Part shown: piece after piece, positions 35,936 through 44,347 of the stretch
Numbering within the stretch: the first letter of the stretch is position 1
Layout: each line of letters starts with the position of its first letter
Source: JANXLS01 sp038227045
Lineage (GTDB): Bacteria > Planctomycetota > SZUA-567 > H5-PLA8
NCBI GenBank assembly: GCA_038227045.1
Contig: JBBRQD010000034.1
Span: forward strand, 1 to 50,643
Direction: 5' to 3'
DNA length: 50,643 nucleotides
Made by a program: the position numbers and the translations under genes
Notes under the pieces: model-generated
Seen by the model: the letters and a program-made list of their open reading frames with translations, nothing else
Databases searched by the model: none
Told to the model about the DNA's origin: nothing

Positions 35936-36712
35936 TTAGGCCAGCCACAATCCCCCATTAATTTCAATCGTTTCGCCGGTGATAAACGCCGCGCCCGGAC
36001 TACACAAGAACACCACGGCTGCCGCGCATTCTTCGGCTGTGCCGATGCGTTTAAGCGGTGTGTTTCCGGCCATGGTTTCGAGTATCTGCGGCGTGCTGTG
36101 TTTCCTGTGGAAATCGGTCAGAATCGCACCCGGCGCGATGCCGTTTATGCGGATGTCGGGTGCGTATTCTTTCGACAGGCCGCGGGTCATCGTCAGGATC
36201 AGGCCTTTCGCCGCGGCGTACAACACCGAACCGTTTCCACCGCCGTGATGCGCCGCCACGGAACTCAAGTTGACGACACACGCGTTCCTGCCCTTGCGCA
36301 AAAGCGGCGTGGCAGCGCGGATCGCGTAGACTGCGGTGTGGACGTTGACGCGCAGCACCTTTTCGATGACGTCGTCGCCGATGTCGCTGAAGCGCGAACG
36401 CTGAACCATGTCGCCGGCGTTGTTGACCAGAATATCGAGCGCGCCCCAGCGCTCTTCCACCTGTTTGAACAGGCTGTCGGTGTCTTTTGAATCGGTCAAA
36501 TCCGCTCCGCACGACCACGCCTTGCCGCCGCGGTTTTCGATTTCTTTAACCAGTGTTTCCGCCGCGTCGCGGCTGCTGTGATAATGGACCAGCACCTCCG
36601 CGCCGGATGCCGCGAGAGCTTCGGCGATGGCCTTGCCGATGCCTTTGCCCGCGCCGGTGACGACGGCTTTTTTTCCGGAGAGACCGAAAGTGGATTCGAG
36701 ATAATTCGACAT
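35936..36712 (-). CDS. Short-chain dehydrogenase/reductase (FabG-like)
   Basis: The 258-residue protein is a classical SDR: VVTGAGKGIGKAIAEAL for the dinucleotide, DILVNNAGD, the catalytic Ser in VVNLSSVAA, YAAAKG (Tyr-x3-Lys) and INGIAPGAI. The C-terminal GETIEINGGLWLA fits the 3-oxoacyl-ACP reductase and sugar dehydrogenase branch. The substrate cannot be told from sequence. GAGGA lies nine bases upstream of the start. Confidence 0.9.
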   Translation of the reverse strand: MSNYLESTFGLSGKKAVVTGAGKGIGKAIAEALAASGAEVLVHYHSSRDAAETLVKEIENRGGKAWSCGADLTDSKDTDSLFKQVEERWGALDILVNNAGDMVQRSRFSDIGDDVIEKVLRVNVHTAVYAIRAATPLLRKGRNACVVNLSSVAAHHGGGNGSVLYAAAKGLILTMTRGLSKEYAPDIRINGIAPGAILTDFHRKHSTPQILETMAGNTPLKRIGTAEECAAAVVFLCSPGAAFITGETIEINGGLWLA

Positions 36713-36802
36713 GTTTAAACGTCCTCAAAGATGTGAGAACGCAGTTTATTTGTCATTTGCGATTTGTCATTTGTGATTTGTCATTTTTAAAGTCATGCTC
36801 GA

Positions 36803-38437
36803 TCAAAAGTCCGCGTAAGCCGGGCAGCCCGTCTCCGGAATATCGAGACCCTGGTACTCGTCGTCGGTGCTGACGCGCAGCCCCCATTTCTTGTGATAAA
36901 AGGCGAAGAAGGCGTACTCCGCCGCGAAGACGAAGAGGAAGACGATCATGGCGTAGAAAACCTGCGCCATCAATTGGCCCGTCTGACCCCAGGGCGTTTT
37001 GTCGGGCGCGCCGATTGGGAAGACGCCGAGCGCTCCGTATTCTTTGCCTTCGAGAATCAAATGAACGCCGTTTTTGCCCGCGCCGTACGTACCGCACGCG
37101 AACAGGCCCAGCGCGATGACGCCCCACATTCCGCACACGCCGTGGATCGCGAACGCTCCGACGCAATCGTCGATTTTCATTTTTCGCTCGACGAATTCCG
37201 CCGCCCACGTTGACAGCACGCCCGCGACAATGCCAACGAACGCCGCCGCGATTGGCGAGATGTATGCGCAGGGCGCGGTGACGGCGACCAAACCCGCGAG
37301 CATGCCGTTGCAGCAAATACCGGGGTCGGGCTTGCGTGCGGCGTGGAAGTACATCATGTGGATCATGGCCGTAAACGCGCCGAACGCGCCGGAGATCAGA
37401 GTGTTTGCCGCCGCAACGGAGACGATGCCTTCCGACGCGCTCGCGGAGCCGGCGTTGAAACCGAACCAGCCGAAGAACAGGATCAGCGTGCCGAGCATCG
37501 CCAGCGGGATATCGTGGCCGGGAATTGGGCGCGGGTTTCCGTCCTTGTCGAATTTTCCGATGCGCGGGCCAATGACGTATGCTCCGACGAGCGCCGTGAT
37601 TCCGCCGACCATGTGAACCACGCCAGAACCGGAGAAATCGAGCGCGCCGTGGCCCCAGCCCCATTTTTCGCCGAGCTGCGAAAGCCAGCCGCCGCCCCAG
37701 ACCCAGTTGCCGACGATCGGATACGTAAACATCGTTATAAAAAAAGACATCCAGATGAACGCGCTGAACTTGATGCGTTCGGCCATCGATCCCGTCGGGA
37801 TCGTCGCGGCGGTATCCATGAAAACCATTGAAAACAGAAAGAGCGCGAGTGTCTGGCTGTCGAAAAGGCCGTGCAGGAAAAAACCTTTGGTGCCGAGCAC
37901 GTTCCAGCCGTTGAAACTCAAGACGCCGTTGAGCAGCCTGCCGCCGCCGTAGGCGTCGAGCGGACCTCCGCCGCCGTGCATGAACGCGAATCCGCACACG
38001 AAATAACCGACTACGCCAATCGCGAAAACCATCAGGTTCATCAGCATCGTGTGCGATGCGTTCTTGCGCCGCGTAAATCCCGTTTCGACGAGCGCGAAGC
38101 CGGCCTGCATGAAGAAGACCAGAAAGCCGGCGACCAGCGTCCAGATCAAATTGAGGCTGGAGCGCGTGTTTGAGGATTGTGTGGCAACTTCAGGCAAAGT
38201 AGGTTCGCCGGGTTTTTCGGCGCGGAGAAAATTGGGTCCGAGATCCTTGCCCATGGTGGCACCGGACGGATCTTCGTGGTCGCGCGGATCGGTCGAAACA
38301 GGGGCGGCTGCTTTGCTCCTGGTCTCTGCGGCGCAGGCATCGCAAGCGAAAAAAAAGACGAGCGCCGCGCATAGCGTCACGGCCAGACCCGACAGAGATT
38401 TCAAGCGCGTGAGAGTCATATTTTTCCAGAAGGGCAT
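36803..38437 (-). CDS. amt: Ammonium transporter Amt (first copy)
   Basis: The 544-residue protein has a signal peptide and a periplasmic N-terminal extension of about 60 residues (TDPRDHEDPSGATMG onward), then the eleven-helix Amt channel. Key segments are QAGFALVETGF, VFMDTAATIPTG, the twin His residues at about 275 (GSGVVHMVGG) and 432 (FAIHGVCGMWG), and GHDIPLAMLGTLILFFGWFGFN. It conducts ammonium/ammonia across the inner membrane. The C-terminal tail is short, ending GLDIPETGCPAYADF. Start may instead be 38419 (MTLTRLKSL). The APC permease gene lies upstream in the same direction, separated by a 13-bp-stem hairpin. Confidence 0.95.
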   Translation of the reverse strand: MPFWKNMTLTRLKSLSGLAVTLCAALVFFFACDACAAETRSKAAAPVSTDPRDHEDPSGATMGKDLGPNFLRAEKPGEPTLPEVATQSSNTRSSLNLIWTLVAGFLVFFMQAGFALVETGFTRRKNASHTMLMNLMVFAIGVVGYFVCGFAFMHGGGGPLDAYGGGRLLNGVLSFNGWNVLGTKGFFLHGLFDSQTLALFLFSMVFMDTAATIPTGSMAERIKFSAFIWMSFFITMFTYPIVGNWVWGGGWLSQLGEKWGWGHGALDFSGSGVVHMVGGITALVGAYVIGPRIGKFDKDGNPRPIPGHDIPLAMLGTLILFFGWFGFNAGSASASEGIVSVAAANTLISGAFGAFTAMIHMMYFHAARKPDPGICCNGMLAGLVAVTAPCAYISPIAAAFVGIVAGVLSTWAAEFVERKMKIDDCVGAFAIHGVCGMWGVIALGLFACGTYGAGKNGVHLILEGKEYGALGVFPIGAPDKTPWGQTGQLMAQVFYAMIVFLFVFAAEYAFFAFYHKKWGLRVSTDDEYQGLDIPETGCPAYADF

Positions 38438-38464
38438 CGAAACAAGTCTAAATCAGTAATGAAT

Positions 38465-38495
38465 CCGGCCACCCTCTATATCAGAGGGTGGCCGG
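38465..38495 (-). terminator. Hairpin between the APC permease and amt genes
   Basis: CCGGCCACCCTCT (38465-38477) and its perfect complement (38483-38495) form a 13-bp stem with a five-base loop. No U-run follows on the minus strand, so it may attenuate or stabilise RNA rather than terminate fully. Confidence 0.5.
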
Positions 38496-38531
38496 AATGA
38501 CGATAGCCGAAATGAATGAACTGCAAGCGGA

Positions 38532-40715
38532 TCAGGCGCTGGTCTGAATCGGCTTTTCGAGCAACACCGACTTGCCTTTCGCTTTGCTGGAACGCATGAA
38601 GTAGATCAGGCCGTAAACGCCCCAGACACCCGCGAAACCCAGCGCGAAGTACGGTTCCTTGAAACTCATGCCATTGACCATGAACGGCCCAACCAGATAG
38701 AACAACATGCAGACAAAGTTGGCAATAACGCCAAAGACAGGCACAACCATGTGCTTGAACCCACTGAACGTATGGTGATCGCGGAAGGCGACAATCGCCG
38801 TGTAGCAGGTCAACATGTACAACAGGAACGTGCCGAAGTTGCTGACGAGCGTCATCACCAGCAAGGTCTGTGGCAGTCCGCTGGCGGTTTCGTTCTTGAA
38901 CAGGCCGAAACTGTACCAGAAGTTCTTCGGCAATGCCGCGATCGTGTCGTTGGTTTGCGCCGCGGGGCCCCAGAAATTGCCGAACACGCAGACAATCCCA
39001 ATCACGGCGCTGATGGCCGCCAACGTCCAGATGGCGGTGTGGGGTGTCAGCGTCCTGCCGTGCAAGAGGCCGAAGTGGGACGGGACTTCGTCGTCGCGGC
39101 CCATTGCGTAGGTCACGCGTGCGCCGGTGCTCAGGCAGGATAGCGTCGTGCCGATCAAGGCGAGGAACACCGAGAACGCCTGGATCAACATGAACCATTG
39201 GCCTGCTGACGGGCTGCCGAAGAACCACGCACCGACGAGTTGCATCATGTCGCCGACCGGTGCTGAAGAGCCGGCTGCGTTAAGCATCGTGTAGCCGCTG
39301 TTCAGAAAGTAATTCGCAGCGAAGTATTGGATCAAGTAACAGACGATGCCCTGAATCGCCAGAGACAGGAGCACGGCGCGCGGAATGTCACGCTTCGCGT
39401 TCTTGGCTTCTTCACCCATCGACGTAACCGATTCGAAACCGACGAGGATCAGAATCGCGACGCAGGCTTGAATGAACGAGAAACCGAAGCCGTGGGGCTG
39501 AACGATGGATGTGCCCTTTGCATGATATTGAAATTTCTTGACCTTCTCCTTCAAACCATTCGGCTTAGTTGAATCGACTGGCGAGTCCACCTCGGTGATG
39601 GCGTCCTTTTCAGCATAGGAGATTGTAAAAGCGACCGGAACCGGCTTTTTGTCTTTATCCAAAACGGCCTTGCCGTCCTTGTCGACTTGAAACTGCGGAA
39701 TCCAGCCATCTTTGTCCTTTTTGCTCTTGCCCGGTTCCTGCTGCACGAGCTTGGCCATGTCGGTTTTTGCGACGACGCTGTCCTTGTTCGGAACCTCTTT
39801 GCCGTCCTTGTCGATGAGTTTACCATCGCCGTTGGCTGCATAAGTTTCGAAGTAATCGGGAACGTCCTTGCCCTTGTCGTCCTTGCGCAGCACCCATGCG
39901 CCGCTTTCGTCTTTGACGTTCGCGACGCCATCCACGTGAATCAATTTGGCGGTGTTGTCTGCTGCAATGGTACCGTCTTCCGCTTCAATGACTTTGCCGT
40001 CCTTGTCGATGGCCTTGCCGTCGCCGTTGACTTTGAACGTGTCCAGGACGACGTTGGTGGGCGTGTTGTCGGGATCCATGGTCCATGCGACATCGCCTTC
40101 TTTATGATTCAAGCGATAACTGACTGCCATAAAGGAAAAGATCAACAGAGCAGTGATTTGGACGACGTTAATGGCCATATTCACACCAGTCGTTCCAACT
40201 ACGCCGCGGAAGGCAATGTAAGCGACGCCGAAGGAGAAGACGATGCAGAACAGAATCATGAAGATCGGGCTTGGGACGCCAGCACTAAATGTGGCTGGGA
40301 AGAATTGTCCCATCAAGTACCCGGCCAGCAACGCGGTGACGCCGACCATAACGCCGGGATAGACCCAATAATACAAATGGCTCGCCCAGCCGGTGATGTA
40401 CTTGGCGACGCGGGCAAACTTGTAGTGCGTGGTCTTATTCATGAACGCCTGTTCGGCGAAGAAGTAAGACGAGCCTGCACCGGGATAAAGCTTGCTCAAT
40501 TCGGCATAGGCGATCGCAGTGGAGAAACACAGCAACAGCGCGACCACAATACCAAACCACATGTCCTGCCCGGCCAACGGCGCGCCGTACAACGATTGCA
40601 TCGCGTACGTAAGCCACAAAAATGCGCCCGGCGCGATCAACGCCATCGCGTTGATGGTCAGGCCCGTAAGCCCGAGCGTCGGTTTCGGCCCGGTCGGGGC
40701 CTTTTCTTCACTCAT
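38532..40715 (-). CDS. APC-family amino-acid permease with large Asp/Lys/Gly-rich periplasmic insert
   Basis: The 727-residue protein has the APC fold: TM1 with NAMALIAPGAFLWLTYAM, TM2 ending AYAELSKLYPGAGSSYFF, and TM6 with ILILVGFESVTSMGEEAKN. Between TM5 (ending FSFMAVSYR, about residue 201) and TM6 (from about 408) lies a hydrophilic insert of about 200 residues. It contains repeated motifs of the form D-K-D-G-K: AIDKDGKVI, LIDKDGKEVP, FQVDKDGKAVLDKDKKP. In the APC topology this loop faces the periplasm, and it is usually about 20-30 residues. The motifs recall acidic calcium-binding loops but not full EF-hands. Start 40715 has AAGGAGAG seven bases upstream. It precedes amt; the substrate is probably an amino acid or amine. 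Confidence 0.88.
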   Translation of the reverse strand: MSEEKAPTGPKPTLGLTGLTINAMALIAPGAFLWLTYAMQSLYGAPLAGQDMWFGIVVALLLCFSTAIAYAELSKLYPGAGSSYFFAEQAFMNKTTHYKFARVAKYITGWASHLYYWVYPGVMVGVTALLAGYLMGQFFPATFSAGVPSPIFMILFCIVFSFGVAYIAFRGVVGTTGVNMAINVVQITALLIFSFMAVSYRLNHKEGDVAWTMDPDNTPTNVVLDTFKVNGDGKAIDKDGKVIEAEDGTIAADNTAKLIHVDGVANVKDESGAWVLRKDDKGKDVPDYFETYAANGDGKLIDKDGKEVPNKDSVVAKTDMAKLVQQEPGKSKKDKDGWIPQFQVDKDGKAVLDKDKKPVPVAFTISYAEKDAITEVDSPVDSTKPNGLKEKVKKFQYHAKGTSIVQPHGFGFSFIQACVAILILVGFESVTSMGEEAKNAKRDIPRAVLLSLAIQGIVCYLIQYFAANYFLNSGYTMLNAAGSSAPVGDMMQLVGAWFFGSPSAGQWFMLIQAFSVFLALIGTTLSCLSTGARVTYAMGRDDEVPSHFGLLHGRTLTPHTAIWTLAAISAVIGIVCVFGNFWGPAAQTNDTIAALPKNFWYSFGLFKNETASGLPQTLLVMTLVSNFGTFLLYMLTCYTAIVAFRDHHTFSGFKHMVVPVFGVIANFVCMLFYLVGPFMVNGMSFKEPYFALGFAGVWGVYGLIYFMRSSKAKGKSVLLEKPIQTSA

Positions 40716-41092
40716 GACACTCTCCTTAGAAATGTTATCTCGAATTTTAAGGCACAAAAACACACCCTAGACAATGCGTCCATTGACTTTATAGAAATGT
40801 TTAATTGTGAGCACGAGGAAGAGATAATCAAACTTTATGCCAATAGCACGGAGAACGCGCGAGGGGACGCGCGGATATAGGAGAAATTTATATTTATCGG
40901 ATGAATAATTACGGCAAAGCAATGTGTTCGAGCACGAATGTGATCAAACACCACCAAATAATGGTTTAAAGATGATCAAAATAAAACACAACCTAAGCAA
41001 TCCAATTTCAAACTGGTGATAAACAACCACCACCAATCACAAAGGAGCTTTTCGATCTGCAACTTTCATCAGATTCCGCTGAAAGGTGAAAC

Positions 41093-41107
41093 GCAAGTAT
41101 CTTGCCG
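41093..41107 (-). promoter_or_regulatory. Candidate sigma-54 site facing the APC permease
   Basis: On the minus strand the sequence CGGCAAGATACTTGC has GG and GC separated by 10 bases, as in the -24/-12 consensus, with TTGC intact and the -24 box one base off. It would give a leader of about 365 bases before the permease start, which is long, so the call is tentative. Confidence 0.35.
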
Positions 41108-41375
41108 ATCAATGCATGATCGTGCGAAAATGACAAAAATGCCACTCATGAATTGCTCTTTTCATAGAGAGGTTATAGAAGCAGGTAATGAGTAAAGAAA
41201 ATATAAAAATTAACTATATAAGTATATTAATTGAATAAAAATGAACAGTTTGGCATGAATGGCTATGTTCGGAAGTAGACAATGATCAAAAAGCCACATG
41301 AGTCCTAACTGTGCCACTCATCTATCTCCCATTCTGCTATAGCGTAAAAAAAGTATTCGGGTGAGTTTGCAGGAA

Positions 41376-41391
41376 TGGCAGCACCTTTGCG
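41376..41391 (+). promoter_or_regulatory. Sigma-54 promoter upstream of glnB
   Basis: TGGCAGCACCTTTGCG matches the TGGCAC-N5-TTGCA consensus, with GG and GC separated by exactly 10 bases. It faces glnB, whose start lies 178 bases downstream. Nitrogen-limited expression through RpoN and NtrC is the usual arrangement for glnK-amt operons; here it is inferred from the site. Confidence 0.7.
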
Positions 41392-41568
41392 TAAATGCTA
41401 TTAGACAATTAAACGACCCATCATTAGGCGGTTGCTGAAGTGCGCGAATTGAACCATCGCGTGCCTGTGGTGGCGTTTTGACTTTCAGGAATTGATCCTC
41501 GGAATACTGCGATCCGATGAGATGTCGTGTCGCTCGAGCAGCAAGATCGGGCATCAGGAGGACCGGGA

Positions 41569-41916
41569 ATGAATTACGTGATTGCAGTCATTCAACCGCA
41601 AAAGCTGGACGCGGTACGCGAGGCACTCGGCAAGGTTGGAGTCTCGGGCGTCACCATCACTGACGCGCAGGGTTACGGCCGGCAGAAAGGGCACGCCGAA
41701 GTTTATCGTGGGCATGAATACGTGGTGAATTTTGTGCGCAAGGTCAAGCTCGAAATCGCCTGCGATGCAAGCATTCTCGATAAGGTCGTTGAAGCCATCT
41801 CGAAAGCGGCGAAGACTGGCGACCAGGGCAAAGTCGGCGACGGAAAAATCTTCGTTTTCGACATGAAAGAAACCATCCGTATCCGTACGGGTGAACGCGG
41901 CACATCTGCCATTTAG
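41569..41916 (+). CDS. glnB: Nitrogen regulatory protein P-II (GlnB/GlnK)
   Basis: The 115-residue protein is full-length P-II. It has the T-loop QGYGRQKGHAEVYRGHEYVVNF with Tyr51, the uridylylation site of enteric P-II proteins, a B-loop around TGDQGKVGDGKIFV that binds ATP or ADP, and a C-loop near IRIRTGERG. It reports 2-oxoglutarate and energy status and, next to amt, probably blocks the channel when nitrogen is abundant. The start at 41569 has AGGAGG seven bases upstream. The small membrane protein gene and amt follow, under a sigma-54 promoter. Confidence 0.96.
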   Translation: MNYVIAVIQPQKLDAVREALGKVGVSGVTITDAQGYGRQKGHAEVYRGHEYVVNFVRKVKLEIACDASILDKVVEAISKAAKTGDQGKVGDGKIFVFDMKETIRIRTGERGTSAI

Positions 41917-41948
41917 ACGACACTCGTTATTTCAAGGGGCAAGTCAAA

Positions 41949-42209
41949 ATGATCAAGACTCAAACCGCTATCAGCGGACTCCGATACCTCTGCGTGCTGG
42001 TCATGACCGTGGGATTGATGGCAATGATCGATGGTCTGTTTCATTACCGCACGATACCGCTTTACATATTCGATGTTCCGGGATGGATCATTGGAGCGAG
42101 CGCGGCGTACATGGGCCTGCGCTATTGGCGGCGCATACCGGAAATGGAAAAGAAGCTTCAGGGCAGCCGGTTTTCGTGGTCGAACTTTTCTATATTCAAA
42201 GCGCGCTGA
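41949..42209 (+). CDS. Small two-TM membrane protein encoded between glnB and amt
   Basis: The 86-residue protein has two predicted membrane helices (LCVLVMTVGLMAMIDGLF and VPGWIIGASAAYMGLRYW) and a basic cytoplasmic tail (RRIPEMEKKLQGSRFSW). AAGGGG lies nine bases upstream of the start. It is 32 bp after glnB and 86 bp before amt, so it is probably part of the same mRNA. I do not recognise the family. Position suggests a link to ammonium transport or its control, an inference from context only. Confidence 0.75.
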   Translation: MIKTQTAISGLRYLCVLVMTVGLMAMIDGLFHYRTIPLYIFDVPGWIIGASAAYMGLRYWRRIPEMEKKLQGSRFSWSNFSIFKAR

Positions 42210-42295
42210 TGTGGGATCGGCGCGTTGCAAGGCGATGGCAATCAACGGCTGCTTACTGAGTCAGTGGCAGCATTTTCATAATTGGAGGAATAAGC

Positions 42296-44206
42296 ATGAA
42301 ATTTTTTTCGCGTCTATCTTTTAGATGCGGCGTGACGGCACTCGCGGCTGTTTGTCTGCTGAGTATCTCAGGGCAAGCATGGAGCGGTGAGGAAACAAAG
42401 CCGGCGACGACGCCAGCAACGACGCCAGCGGCCGCGCCCGCCGCGCCTGAAGATCCGCATAAATCGGCCGACCCAAGCGGCGCTTCCAACGGCACGGATT
42501 TGGGTTCCGACCTAGGCAACGCCAAGGGCGGTGTGATTGAACTCTCGCCGGTTCCGGAACTCGATAAAGATGGCAAGCCGGTGATGGACAAGGACGGCAA
42601 GCCAAAATTCAAGAAAGATGAAAAAGGCAACGCGGTCATGGGTATTGCCTTTAAGCAGACGCCTGACGAAATTGCGGGTCAGGTGATCAAAACTCGCAAC
42701 GGCCTGAACATGCTCTGGACCTGTATCGCGGGTTTCATGGTATTTTTCATGCAAGCCGGTTTCGCTCTGGTTGAAACGGGCTTCACCCGCGCGAAAAATG
42801 CGGCACACTGCATGGGCATGAACATGATGGTCTTCTGCATCGGGTTCATTGGGTATTATGTCTGCGGTTACGCATTTATGTTTGGAGGCATGGGCAAAAT
42901 CGACACGTTGGGCGGTACGCTAATCTTGGATAAGTGGTTGATCGGAAGCGATGCCGGCTGGCATATCTTGGGCGGCAAAGGTTTCCTCTGGACCGGCCTT
43001 TTCGACAGCCAGGTCATGGCGCATTTTATGTTCCAGATGGTGTTTATGGACACAGCCGCGACGATTCCAACCGGCTCGATGGCCGAGCGTATTAAGTGGG
43101 GCGCGTTCGTGTGGATGTCGTTCTTCCTTACCATGATCACGTACCCCGTTATTGGCTGCTGGATGTGGGGCGGCGGCTGGTTGTCGCAGATTGGAGTGAA
43201 GTGGTCAGGCTTGACGCCAGACGCAGTAAGTGGAGCGGTGACCGGTGCCGCAGCATGGGGTAACGGCGCGATCGACTTCTCTGGGTCGGGCGTCATTCAC
43301 ATGGTCGGCGGATGGACCGCGCTCGTCGGAGCGTATGTTCTCGGACCGCGAATTGGCAAGTACGACAAGGCTGGCAACTCACGTCCAATTCCCGGCCACG
43401 ACATTCCAATGGCGGTGCTTGGAACGATCATTCTGTTCTTCGGCTGGTTTGGTTTTAATCCCGGCAGCACTCTGGCTGCGACTGACGGAATTCTTCCTGT
43501 TGCCGCAGTCAACACCATGATCGCCGGAGCCTTTGGCGGTTTCACGTCGATGCTCTACATGATGTACATTCATCCCGCCAAGAAGCCCGATCCCGGCATG
43601 TGCTGCAATGGAATTCTTGCCGGCTTGGTGGCGATTACAGCGCCCTGTGCGTACGTCTCGCCGACAGCTTCCGTTATCATCGGTGTGGTTGCAGGGGTGC
43701 TGGTCATCGTCTCGGTTGGTTTCGTCGAAAACACGCTGAAGGTCGACGATCCGGTCGGTGCTTTTTCGGTTCACGGCGTGAACGGCTTGTTTGGCGTTCT
43801 CTGTGTCGGCCTGTTCGCTTGCGGCACGTATGGCGGTGGAACGAACAGCGTTCAATTGCACATCGGCGACAAGGATTATGGCGTCTTGGGATTGTTCCCC
43901 ATCGGTGGACCGGATGGCATGCCTTGGGGCCAATTTGGGCAAATGAAGTCACAAATTTTGTTTGCGATTGTGGATATCCTTTTCGTTGTGGGAATTGAAT
44001 TCGCATTCTTCAAAATCTACGACAGCGTCTTCGGTCTGCGAGTGAAGCCAGAAGATGAAATTTCGGGTTTGGACATTCCTGAAATGGGCTGCCCAGCGTA
44101 CCCGAACTGGCCGATCCACGAAGCGCCAGGAATGGCCTACGACAACTTGCCGGCGGGTGTCGCTGCGCCTTCAGCAATTGGCTCGGTTTCTTCGGCGTCT
44201 GCCTAG
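42296..44206 (+). CDS. amt: Ammonium transporter Amt (second copy) with DKDG-containing N-terminal extension
   Basis: The 636-residue protein has a signal peptide, then an Ala/Pro/Thr-rich segment (about 31-55) and an acidic module at about 86-120 containing LDKDGKPVMDKDGKPKF and KKDEKGNAVMG, both predicted periplasmic. The Amt channel follows, with QAGFALVETGF, VFMDTAATIPTG, twin His335 (GSGVIHMVGG) and His493 (FSVHGVNGLFG), and a C-terminal tail with the conserved GLDIPEMGCPAYPNW. GGAGG precedes the start. It ends the glnB operon and is followed by a strong terminator. The DKDG module resembles the insert in the APC permease nearby. Confidence 0.96.
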   Translation: MKFFSRLSFRCGVTALAAVCLLSISGQAWSGEETKPATTPATTPAAAPAAPEDPHKSADPSGASNGTDLGSDLGNAKGGVIELSPVPELDKDGKPVMDKDGKPKFKKDEKGNAVMGIAFKQTPDEIAGQVIKTRNGLNMLWTCIAGFMVFFMQAGFALVETGFTRAKNAAHCMGMNMMVFCIGFIGYYVCGYAFMFGGMGKIDTLGGTLILDKWLIGSDAGWHILGGKGFLWTGLFDSQVMAHFMFQMVFMDTAATIPTGSMAERIKWGAFVWMSFFLTMITYPVIGCWMWGGGWLSQIGVKWSGLTPDAVSGAVTGAAAWGNGAIDFSGSGVIHMVGGWTALVGAYVLGPRIGKYDKAGNSRPIPGHDIPMAVLGTIILFFGWFGFNPGSTLAATDGILPVAAVNTMIAGAFGGFTSMLYMMYIHPAKKPDPGMCCNGILAGLVAITAPCAYVSPTASVIIGVVAGVLVIVSVGFVENTLKVDDPVGAFSVHGVNGLFGVLCVGLFACGTYGGGTNSVQLHIGDKDYGVLGLFPIGGPDGMPWGQFGQMKSQILFAIVDILFVVGIEFAFFKIYDSVFGLRVKPEDEISGLDIPEMGCPAYPNWPIHEAPGMAYDNLPAGVAAPSAIGSVSSASA

Positions 44207-44233
44207 TGTCGTCAACAAGTTGAATTCAATCTC

Positions 44234-44270
44234 GGGGCCGGCATGTTCTCTGTGTGCCGGCCCCTTTTTA
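44234..44270 (+). terminator. Rho-independent terminator of the glnB-amt operon
   Basis: GGGGCCGGCA (44234-44243) pairs perfectly with 44255-44264 around an 11-base loop and is followed directly by TTTTTA. Confidence 0.93.
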
Positions 44271-44347
44271 TTGATTCCATAATCTGTGCCGTCTCATTCA
44301 ATTTTGCCTGCTAAACTGCGCCGATTAAATCAGGGAGGAAGTAGAGC

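Larger units (their letters stand above)
40716..41568. other. Long AT-rich divergent intergenic region
   Basis: This 850 bp stretch separates the APC permease gene from glnB and holds no credible gene. It is much richer in A and T than its surroundings. It contains a good sigma-54 site facing glnB, a weaker one facing the permease, and three copies of TGATCAAA at 40941, 40973 and 41283. Confidence 0.75.

Noticed and set aside
41230..41275. TTGGCATGAATGGCTATG as a second sigma-54 site facing glnB
   Set aside because: GG and GC are separated by only 8 bases instead of 10.
41318..41554. A 78-residue minus-strand frame upstream of glnB
   Set aside because: It overlaps the sigma-54 site and the leader of glnB and has no recognisable features.
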